This document shows positions 1 through 4,990 of a stretch of 12,391 nt of DNA, piece by piece. The first letter of the stretch is position 1; each line of letters opens with the position of its first letter. The notes under the pieces are model-generated. The model was not told where the DNA came from and ran no database searches. It saw nothing but the letters and a program-made list of their open reading frames with translations. Location: assembly GCF_000955955.1 (NCBI RefSeq), contig NZ_JYJG01000393.1, forward strand, positions 1 through 12,391, given 5' to 3'. Source of the DNA: Lentzea aerocolonigenes. GTDB lineage: Bacteria; Actinomycetota; Actinomycetes; Mycobacteriales; Pseudonocardiaceae. Made by a program: the position numbers and the translations under genes.

Positions 1-288
1 GATCAGCACGACCCAGTGGGGTGTGGGCGGCGACATTCCTGTTGTGGGCGACTACAACGGCGATGCCGTCGCGGATCTCGCGGTGTGGCGTCCTTCTGAG
101 GGCAACTGGTACGTGCGTGGGATCAGCACGACTCAGTGGGGCGTCGGCGGGGACATCCCGGTTCCTGGCGACTTCAACGGTGACGGCGTGACCGACCTCG
201 CCGTGTGGCGTCCGTGGGAGGGCAACTGGTACGTGCGCGGCCAGTTCACCACCCAGTGGGGCGTTGGAGGTGACATCCCGCTCGCCTC
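1..288 (+). repeat. 120-nt tandem repeat encoding VCBS/FG-GAP units
   Basis: Units run 1-120, 121-240 and a partial unit 241-288. The phrase gatcagcacgac recurs at 1 and 121, and acccagtggggcg-like and ggcaactggtacgtgcg phrases recur at 120-nt spacing. The units are close enough at the DNA level to recombine, so copy number may vary between strains. Confidence 0.85.
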
Positions 289-292
289 GTAG
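2..292 (+). CDS. VCBS/FG-GAP repeat protein, 3' end only (5' part outside window)
   Basis: The reading frame is open from the window edge to the TAG at 290-292, so only about 96 C-terminal residues are present. They are repeats of a 40-residue unit containing GGDIPVxGDYNGD, DLAVWRP and GNWYVRG. The D-x-N-G-D calcium-binding-type loop followed by a W-R-P strand is the signature of VCBS/FG-GAP repeats, which form beta-propeller blades in secreted or surface proteins. The last unit stops early at GGDIPLAS, a usual way for such proteins to end. The catalytic or targeting part, if any, lies upstream and is not visible, so substrate and function cannot be named. An internal ATG at 23 is just a methionine-like position in the repeat phase and not a credible start. 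Confidence is high for the repeat family and low for any specific role. Confidence 0.85.
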   Translation: MSTTQWGVGGDIPVVGDYNGDAVADLAVWRPSEGNWYVRGISTTQWGVGGDIPVPGDFNGDGVTDLAVWRPWEGNWYVRGQFTTQWGVGGDIPLAS

Positions 293-303
293 CTCCTGAG
301 CTG

Positions 304-337
304 ATCGCCCGGCTGGTTCAGTGACCGGCCGGGCGAT
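304..337 (+). terminator. Hairpin terminator after VCBS gene
   Basis: The arms atcgcccggctggt (304-317) and accggccgggcgat (324-337) pair over 14 positions with one T-G wobble, around a 6-nt loop. The hairpin starts 12 nt after the TAG at 290-292. There is no T-tract after it, which is common for actinobacterial hairpin terminators. It also insulates the kinase gene from read-through. Confidence 0.7.
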
Positions 338-402
338 TCAAGCTGTCCGGAGAAGTTTGTAGGCTGCGCCAGGCGGACATGGCGCTCGGGACACGAGGAC
401 GG

Positions 403-1950
403 ATGACGGAAGAGACGTTCGGGCCGTACCGGATCGAGCAGCTGCTCGGTCGCGGCGGCATGGGTGAGGTGCATCGGGCGTACGACATGGCGCACGAGCG
501 GTTCGTGGCGCTCAAGCGGCTGTCGCCCGGCATCGACGACGACGCGGACTACCGCGCCCGCTTCCGCCGCGAGGCGCAGATAGTCGCGCGGCTGCGTGAG
601 CCGCACGTCATCCCCATTCACGCGTACGGCGAGATCGACGGCAGGCTCTACCTCGACATGCGGCTCGTGGAGGGCCGCGACCTCTCGGACATCCTCCGCG
701 AGGGGACCGCGGAGCCGGCACGGGCCGTGCGCATCGTCGAGCAGGTCGCGAGCGCTCTGGACGCCGCGCACGCCGACGGGCTCGTGCACCGCGACGTGAA
801 GCCGTCGAACATCCTGGTGACCTCCGGCGACTTCGTGTACCTGGTGGACTTCGGCATCGCCCGCAGCGTCTCGCCGTCCGCGACGAGCCTGACGGCGTCG
901 GGATCGGTCGTCGGCACCCTCGACTACATGGCCCCTGAGCGCTTCGAGGGACGTGCGGTGGACGGTCGCGCGGACGTCTACGCCCTGGCCTGCGTGCTGT
1001 TCTCGTGCGTGGCCGGGCGGCGTCCGTTCACGGCGGACAGCACCGCCGCCCAGATCTGGGCGCACCTGAACGAGTTGCCGCCCAAGGCTTCCGCGCTGAA
1101 CCCGGCGGTTCCGGTGGCGTTGGACGACGTCATCGCGAAGGGCATGGCCAAGAACCCCGCCGACCGCTACGCCACCGCGGGCGAGTTCGCACGGGCGGCG
1201 GCCCAGGCCGCGGTCACCCCGGTCCCGCCTGCCTTCGACCGCACCACGGCCGATGTCCGGACCGCCGTGCACACTCGCCGCCAGCCCGCTCGTACCTCCC
1301 GCGCCGAGCAGGTCGCCCTGGTCGGCGGCTCCATCGTGGTCGTGGCGTTGATCGTGGCGGCGGTGATCTACGTCGGAAACCTCGACAGGACACGAGGTTC
1401 GGCCTCGTCCGGCGACGAGACGACGAGCACCACGAGCTCGACGACCACCCCGGCGACCACCACCACGACCCGGTCGCCACAGGTCGACGCACTGCTGGCA
1501 ACGCTGCCGACGGTCTTCCGCAACGCCGCCACCCCGTGCACACCGCGCGATGCGGACGGCGGCGCGGTCGCGGCCGTCAGCTGCATCACGAACGCGTGGG
1601 ATCCGCGGAACCAGGAACCGGACGAGGCCGAGTTCCGGCTGTTCGCCGATCGCGCCGCACAGGACGCGTACTTCCAGGCGCTGGTGACCAGCCGCGGCAT
1701 CCCGCGGATGGACGAGCGCGGCGGGTGCCGCCCCAAGTCCGACCCGATCCACTACGCGCTGTACTACCGCGACACCTCAGGCCCGCTGCCCGGCGAGTTC
1801 GTCACGTGCTTCCTCGCCGATGGCATCGCCCAGGTCTGGTGGGTGGACACCCGCACCCTCACCATCGGCGTGCTGAAGGCGCCGGGCGAGCTCACCACCC
1901 TCGACACCCTCGACCTCTGGTGGAACACGAAGATCCTGTCGGCCTCCTAG
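403..1950 (+). CDS. PknB-type transmembrane Ser/Thr protein kinase, 515 aa
   Basis: This is a eukaryotic-type kinase of the bacterial PknB group: cytosolic kinase domain, one membrane span and an extracellular sensor. Visible motifs are the glycine loop GRGGMGEV (16-23), VALK with the ATP-binding lysine K38, the catalytic loop HRDVKPSN with D131, DFG with D149, and APE at 177-179. A TM helix lies at about 305-327. It is followed by a Ser/Thr-rich linker (about 335-365) and an outer domain of about 150 residues with Cys379, 394, 442 and 469, which could form two disulfides. There are no PASTA repeats, so the ligand is unknown. Start choice: an in-frame ATG at 379 would add eight residues (MALGTRGR), but family members usually begin just before FGPYR, and ATG 403 is preceded by a gaggac ribosome-binding sequence. 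The 3' end overlaps the convergent TetR gene by 4 bp. Confidence 0.92.
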   Translation: MTEETFGPYRIEQLLGRGGMGEVHRAYDMAHERFVALKRLSPGIDDDADYRARFRREAQIVARLREPHVIPIHAYGEIDGRLYLDMRLVEGRDLSDILREGTAEPARAVRIVEQVASALDAAHADGLVHRDVKPSNILVTSGDFVYLVDFGIARSVSPSATSLTASGSVVGTLDYMAPERFEGRAVDGRADVYALACVLFSCVAGRRPFTADSTAAQIWAHLNELPPKASALNPAVPVALDDVIAKGMAKNPADRYATAGEFARAAAQAAVTPVPPAFDRTTADVRTAVHTRRQPARTSRAEQVALVGGSIVVVALIVAAVIYVGNLDRTRGSASSGDETTSTTSSTTTPATTTTTRSPQVDALLATLPTVFRNAATPCTPRDADGGAVAAVSCITNAWDPRNQEPDEAEFRLFADRAAQDAYFQALVTSRGIPRMDERGGCRPKSDPIHYALYYRDTSGPLPGEFVTCFLADGIAQVWWVDTRTLTIGVLKAPGELTTLDTLDLWWNTKILSAS

Positions 1951-2507
1951 GGCCGGTGCCCGTCGAGGAACCGGCGCACCACGGCCTCGGGGTCGGCGGG
2001 CTTCTGCGTGGCCCGCTGGTCGACCCGCCGCGCGAGCGACCGCATCATCAACGGCCCGACCAGCGCGAAGAACGTGTGCCGCGGCGGCTCCACGACCAGG
2101 GCCCCTCGCCGCTGGTGGTGCAGGATCACCTCGTCCACCTTCTCCAGCAACGCCTCCGGCTCGGCCAGCACCGCAGCCACCTCCGGACTGAACTTCGCCT
2201 CCCGCATCAGGGTGAGCACCACGCCGCCGCGAGTCTCGTAGAGCCGCGCGTAGTAGCTGACGATCGTGAGCAGGTCGGCGGCCACGTCGTCACCCGGTGC
2301 GCCGAGATCGAGCGCGAAGCCCGCGAAGTTGCCGCGCACGGCCAGCCGCAGCAGGTTCTGCTTGGAGGTGAACCGGCGGAACAGCGTCGCCTCGTTGATG
2401 CCGGCGGCATCGGCGATCGCACGGGTGGTCGCCCGCTCGTAACCCTGTTCGGCGATCACCTCCAGTACCGCCGCGAACACCGTCTCGTCGGGCACCCGTC
2501 CAGCCAC
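1947..2507 (-). CDS. TetR-family repressor, 186 aa, next to DUF6069-like gene
   Basis: The N-terminal helix-turn-helix covers about residues 27-50 (TTRAIADAAGINEATLFRRF followed by TSK), a textbook TetR DNA-binding domain. The rest is the variable ligand-binding and dimer region. The start is GTG 2507, with an AGGAGG Shine-Dalgarno (complement of 2512-2517) four bases upstream. An in-frame GTG four codons later (V5) is a less good alternative. The gene is divergent from the small membrane protein at 2608, and the 100-bp gap holds two similar TGCAAG..CTTGCA palindromes. Autoregulation and repression of the membrane-protein gene therefore follow by analogy with the family. The inducer is unknown. 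The 3' end overlaps the kinase gene tail to tail. Confidence 0.9.
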   Translation of the reverse strand: MAGRVPDETVFAAVLEVIAEQGYERATTRAIADAAGINEATLFRRFTSKQNLLRLAVRGNFAGFALDLGAPGDDVAADLLTIVSYYARLYETRGGVVLTLMREAKFSPEVAAVLAEPEALLEKVDEVILHHQRRGALVVEPPRHTFFALVGPLMMRSLARRVDQRATQKPADPEAVVRRFLDGHRP

Positions 2508-2515
2508 TCACCCTC

Positions 2516-2543
2516 CTCGATGCAAGTGAACACTTGCATCGAG
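2516..2543. promoter_or_regulatory. Operator-like perfect inverted repeat, 13-bp arms (proximal to TetR gene)
   Basis: The arms ctcgatgcaagtg (2516-2528) and cacttgcatcgag (2531-2543) are exact reverse complements around a 2-bp spacer. The core TGCAAGTG-N2-CACTTGCA has the size and symmetry of a TetR-family site. Its left edge touches the Shine-Dalgarno of the TetR gene, so binding would block the regulator's own expression. Confidence 0.75.
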
Positions 2544-2566
2544 GGTGACCTGATGGCTACCTTGAA

Positions 2567-2584
2567 TGCAAGTGACTGCTTGCA
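2567..2584. promoter_or_regulatory. Second, weaker copy of the TetR operator (proximal to DUF6069-like gene)
   Basis: TGCAAGTGACTGCTTGCA matches the 18-bp core of the upstream palindrome with three changes in the middle and right half-site, keeping TGCAAG and CTTGCA intact. The two centres are 46 bp apart. It ends 23 bp before the ATG at 2608, so it probably controls the rightward gene. Confidence 0.65.
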
Positions 2585-2607
2585 AAGCCTACAGAAGGAC
2601 AGGGCTC

Positions 2608-3027
2608 ATGACCGACACCAGCACCCGTTCCGCAGGTCTCGCGCCCACCGCCGGAGAGGTCGTGGTGGGCCTGCTGGGAGCCGCGGTGCTCTCGGTCGCG
2701 GTGAACTTCCTGATCGTCGTGGTCGCGGGCAAGTTCATCCCCGCCGGTCAGGAACGCATGGGCCTGGCGCTGGGGGAGTTCGCGCCGGCTTCCGTGCTCG
2801 GCATCCTGCTCGGCACGCTCGGCTGGTACCTCGTGCGCCGTTCCGCCCGCGACCCGCGGCGGGTGCTGCGCGTTCTCGTGCCAGTTGTCGTTGTGGTGTC
2901 GTGGATTCCCGACCTCGGCATCCTCGCCGCGGGCGCCAGCGTGGTGAACTCGCTCGCGCTGATGGCCATGCACGCCGTCGTCGCCGCGCTCACCGTGCCC
3001 GTGTTGTCGCGCGTCATGCCGCTCTAG
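2608..3027 (+). CDS. DUF6069-like four-helix membrane protein, 139 aa
   Basis: This is a small integral membrane protein with four predicted helices at about 17-42, 57-76, 90-108 and 114-137. The pattern of a cytosolic N-terminus, basic loop RRSARDPRR between helices 2 and 3, and WIPDLG after helix 3 resembles the actinobacterial DUF6069 family, which often sits beside a TetR gene. The molecular function is not known. The ATG at 2608 is chosen because gaaggac lies 8-14 nt upstream and MTDTSTRSAG is a plausible N-terminus. The in-frame ATG at 2566 would start inside the second operator and is rejected. Its TAG overlaps the stop of the convergent XRE gene (3024-3027). Confidence 0.85.
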   Translation: MTDTSTRSAGLAPTAGEVVVGLLGAAVLSVAVNFLIVVVAGKFIPAGQERMGLALGEFAPASVLGILLGTLGWYLVRRSARDPRRVLRVLVPVVVVVSWIPDLGILAAGASVVNSLALMAMHAVVAALTVPVLSRVMPL

Positions 3028-3419
3028 GCGATCGCGGCGGAAAGTTTGCTCGTGAGTTCTTCCAAAGCGCGCACAACGCCGTTCAGCGCCATGATCTGCT
3101 CCACGTAAAGCCGGGCGATCCATTCCACGTCAGCAGCTCCCAACGGGATTTCCGACTGAATCGAGTTGAGCACCCGTTGGTGTGCGCGATCAGCCACGGC
3201 GGCTTCGTAGAGCTGGGCCAGGCGGTTTCCGTCCGGCTGCAGGACCTGCACGTAGGTGGACATGAGATCCGGTGGCGGAATTCGGACACCTCGCTCATAG
3301 TCGACAATTCCGCTGTGTGCGGTCATGCCGAGCTGTCTCGCGAGCTTGCGGAGTGAAAGTCCTCGTTGGAGCCGCAGGCGGAGCAGTTCCTGCCCGAGCA
3401 GCGCGGGTACACCCTCCAA
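3024..3419 (-). CDS. XRE-family helix-turn-helix regulator, 131 aa, TTG start
   Basis: The N-terminus (LGQELLRLRLQRGLSLRKLA, then RQLG..IVDYERGVRIPP) is an XRE/Cro-type helix-turn-helix of about 65 residues, followed by a mostly helical C-terminal half of unknown function. It has no obvious peptidase or cupin domain. Start choice: the frame stays open to an ATG at 3476, but that adds an arginine/cysteine-rich stretch unlike XRE proteins. TTG 3419 is preceded by a strong AAGGGGAGG (complement of 3427-3435) at 7 nt and places the helix-turn-helix right at the N-terminus. The gene is divergent from the small-peptide operon at 3654 and is the natural candidate for its local regulator. Whether it activates or represses cannot be read from sequence. 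Confidence 0.85.
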   Translation of the reverse strand: MEGVPALLGQELLRLRLQRGLSLRKLARQLGMTAHSGIVDYERGVRIPPPDLMSTYVQVLQPDGNRLAQLYEAAVADRAHQRVLNSIQSEIPLGAADVEWIARLYVEQIMALNGVVRALEELTSKLSAAIA

Positions 3420-3426
3420 TTTCGTG

Positions 3427-3435
3427 CCTCCCCTT
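3427..3435 (-). promoter_or_regulatory. Strong Shine-Dalgarno that fixes the TTG start of the XRE gene
   Basis: Read on the minus strand, the sequence AAGGGGAGG is followed by seven bases and then TTG GAG GGT. No comparable ribosome site precedes the in-frame ATG at 3476. Confidence 0.7.
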
Positions 3436-3451
3436 CCACGCGTTCGATCGT

Positions 3452-3464
3452 GACAGCGGCTGTC
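3452..3464. promoter_or_regulatory. Palindrome GACAGC-g-GCTGTC upstream of XRE gene
   Basis: Perfect 6-bp arms surround a single base, 17 bp upstream of the XRE Shine-Dalgarno. It is a candidate operator or 5'-UTR element for the regulator itself. A second short palindrome, GCTAC-gag-GTAGC, lies at 3488-3500. Both are short enough that chance is possible in GC-rich DNA. Confidence 0.35.
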
Positions 3465-3538
3465 CAAACGACACATCTGCCGATCGGGCTACGAGGTAGC
3501 AGGATTTCAAATGGGTACTTTCCGGCGCCCGTATCGAG

Positions 3539-3580
3539 GTGTTCTGCGAGTGTTCTGAGTTTGTTCTGTTGCCGCAGAAC
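3539..3580. promoter_or_regulatory. Three 11-bp-phased TGTTCTG direct repeats plus inverted CAGAAC
   Basis: TGTTCTG occurs at 3540-3546, 3551-3557 and 3562-3568, exactly 11 bp apart, so all three face the same side of the helix. The third copy forms an inverted repeat GTTCTG-N6-CAGAAC with 3575-3580. The array is about 75-115 bp upstream of the peptide-gene start. Regular one-turn spacing suggests cooperative binding of a regulator, most simply the divergent XRE protein. Confidence 0.55.
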
Positions 3581-3592
3581 GCCAACTGCGGC
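3571..3592. promoter_or_regulatory. Inverted repeat GCCGCAG-N8-CTGCGGC
   Basis: Perfect 7-bp arms at 3571-3577 and 3586-3592 overlap the inverted CAGAAC of the repeat array. It may be an operator extension or a hairpin in the leader RNA. Confidence 0.35.
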
Positions 3593-3598
3593 GTGTTA

Positions 3599-3622
3599 GG
3601 AATTTGGTGCGGCCGAAATTCC
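3599..3622. promoter_or_regulatory. Inverted repeat GGAATTT-N10-AAATTCC upstream of the peptide gene
   Basis: Perfect 7-bp arms at 3599-3605 and 3616-3622 lie in a locally AT-richer stretch, 15 nt before the peptide gene's ribosome site. It is either an operator or a 5'-UTR stem. I could not assign convincing -35/-10 boxes in this interval. Confidence 0.35.
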
Positions 3623-3653
3623 AGCCGCGTCATTTTGAGGGAGGAAAAACCCC

Positions 3654-3755
3654 ATGAAGACGACCACCAAGATGAAGAAGATCACCGTCCGCCGCACCGG
3701 CGACGTGCGCCTGACCACGGCCACCTGCAAGTGCCCGTACAGCGTCGAGGCCTGA
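3654..3755 (+). CDS. Candidate RiPP/signal precursor peptide, 33 aa
   Basis: The ATG at 3654 is preceded by a strong GAGGGAGG (3637-3644) at 9 nt, among the best ribosome sites in the window, and the frame stops with TGA 3753-3755. The N-terminal part (MKTTTKMKKITVRRTG) is very basic and has alternating beta-strand patterns (KITVRR, DVRLTT). The C-terminal part, TATCKCPYSVEA, holds the only two cysteines, C25 and C27. A short basic strand-forming leader followed by a Cys-containing tail fits a RiPP precursor. The PqqD-like domain encoded next door is the type that binds leader strands in RiPP enzymes. I do not recognise the peptide family. Alternatives are a signalling peptide or an unmodified bacteriocin-like peptide. 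Calling it a gene is well supported by position and ribosome site; calling it a RiPP is inference. Confidence 0.75.
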   Translation: MKTTTKMKKITVRRTGDVRLTTATCKCPYSVEA

Positions 3756-3764
3756 TCTGAGCTC

Positions 3765-3799
3765 GCCGGGGGCCGCGCCACCGAGCCGCGGCCCCCGGC
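3765..3799 (+). terminator. Perfect 13-bp hairpin between peptide gene and protease gene (attenuator-like)
   Basis: The arms GCCGGGGGCCGCG (3765-3777) and CGCGGCCCCCGGC (3787-3799) pair perfectly around a 9-nt loop. It lies 10 nt after the peptide stop and 5 nt before the protease gene's GGGAGG. With no T-tract and a gene following at once, it most likely acts as a partial terminator or an RNA 3'-end stabiliser. Either would give much more peptide than enzyme, a common need in RiPP operons. Confidence 0.7.
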
Positions 3800-3813
3800 C
3801 ATCGGGAGGCGTC

Positions 3814-4989
3814 ATGAGCAGCGACACGCCAGTGCTCTTCCACGACCTGAGCTTCGTCCCGGAGGGAGAGGAAACGGTCGTCGGCCGCCTGGACACCGGC
3901 TCCTACGCGGTACTGCCGTCCGATGGCGCCGCTCTGCTGGGCAGGATGGCCGACGGGATGCCGCCCGCGAACGCCGCCCAGTGGTACGAGGCCGAGTTCG
4001 GCGAGCCGATCGACATGGACGACTTCCTGGAAACGTTGCGGGAACTGGGGTTCGTCCGCACCGGTGAGGCCACGACCCGAGCGGCCCCTGTCCGGTTCCA
4101 GAAACTCGGCGCGGTGGCGTTCTCACCACTGGCTTGGCTCGTCTACGCGGCTGTCACGATCACCTGGTTGCTGCTCGGCGCCCGGTACGACGACCTGCTG
4201 CCGGACCCGAGCCAGTTCTTCTTCGTCCAGTCCGCGCTGGCGGTGCAGCTGGTGATCACCTTCGGCCAGCTGCCGCTCATCTTCCTGCACGAGGGCTTCC
4301 ACACCCTGGCCGGCCGGCGGCTCGGCCTGCCCAGCAAGCTCGGCATGAGCAACCGGTTCATGTACGTGGTCTTCGAGACGCGGATGAACGGCCTGTTCAG
4401 CGTCGCGAGCAAGAAGCGCTACCTGCCGTTCCTGTCGGGCATGCTCGCCGACGTCGTCGTGCTCGGCCTGCTGGGGCTGCTCGCGCACGTGACCCGCGAC
4501 GCGAGCGGCGCGCTGTCGCTGACCGGCCGGGTGGCCATCGCGCTGGGGTTCACCGTGGTGATGCGCCTGGTCTGGCAGTTCCAGCTCTACCTGCGCACCG
4601 ACCTCTACTACGTGTTCGCCACCGCGCTGCACTGCCACGACCTGCACGACGCGAGCGTCACGTTGCTGCGCAACAGGATGTGGCGCGCGCTCGGCCGTCC
4701 GGAGCGTGTGGTGGACGAAGGGCAGTGGACAGAGCACGACCGGAAGGCCGGCCGGTGGTACGGCCCGTTCGTCGTGCTGGGCATCGCGGTGATGTTGTCG
4801 CTGGCAGTGTTCGGCTCACTGCCGATCGTCGTGCAGTACGTGGAGATCATCGGCAGGAACCTCTCGAGTGGACGGCTGGACCTCTACTTCTGGGACGCGG
4901 TCGTCTCGCTGGTGATCAACGTCGGCCAGCTGGCGCTGGTCGCCCATCTCGCCCGGCGCAAGCGCCGGATCGGAAGAGAAGTGAGCTGA
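3814..4989 (+). CDS. PqqD-like domain fused to HExxH membrane metalloprotease, 391 aa
   Basis: The N-terminal part, residues 1 to about 92 (VLFHDLSFVPEGEETVVGRL; LDTGSYAVLPSDGAALL; FLETLRELGFVR), has the shape of PqqD-like RiPP recognition elements: a strand pair followed by helices. About six to seven membrane helices follow, from residue 106 onward. H159-E-G-F-H163 (LHEGFHTLAGRRLG) is an HExxH zinc site. SGMLADVV (about 210) and D263 in RTDLYY match the places of the conserved small-residue loop and the zinc-ligand aspartate (usually LDGYY) of M50-type proteases linked to peptide maturation, such as YydH. Likely role: binding the precursor by its leader and cleaving it or its carrier at the membrane. 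The start ATG has GGGAGG only 4 nt upstream. The next gene starts 1 nt after its stop. Family assignment is good; the substrate is inferred from context. Confidence 0.85.
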   Translation: MSSDTPVLFHDLSFVPEGEETVVGRLDTGSYAVLPSDGAALLGRMADGMPPANAAQWYEAEFGEPIDMDDFLETLRELGFVRTGEATTRAAPVRFQKLGAVAFSPLAWLVYAAVTITWLLLGARYDDLLPDPSQFFFVQSALAVQLVITFGQLPLIFLHEGFHTLAGRRLGLPSKLGMSNRFMYVVFETRMNGLFSVASKKRYLPFLSGMLADVVVLGLLGLLAHVTRDASGALSLTGRVAIALGFTVVMRLVWQFQLYLRTDLYYVFATALHCHDLHDASVTLLRNRMWRALGRPERVVDEGQWTEHDRKAGRWYGPFVVLGIAVMLSLAVFGSLPIVVQYVEIIGRNLSSGRLDLYFWDAVVSLVINVGQLALVAHLARRKRRIGREVS

Positions 4990-4990
4990 C

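Noticed and set aside
2521..2538. Similarity of the TetR operator core TGCAAGTG to the outer repeat TGCAAGTACC at 12253
   Set aside because: Only about eight bases are shared and the symmetry differs, so this is probably coincidence.
1005..3356. A 783-codon plus-strand open frame running through the kinase, TetR, DUF6069-like and XRE genes
   Set aside because: It crosses four well-supported genes in other frames or strands, has low-complexity Arg/Gly/Pro/His-rich sequence and no recognisable domain. It is a high-GC shadow.
3295..3633. A 112-codon minus-strand frame covering the peptide promoter region
   Set aside because: It overlaps the XRE gene in another frame, has no ribosome site, and crosses the repeat array and palindromes that look regulatory.
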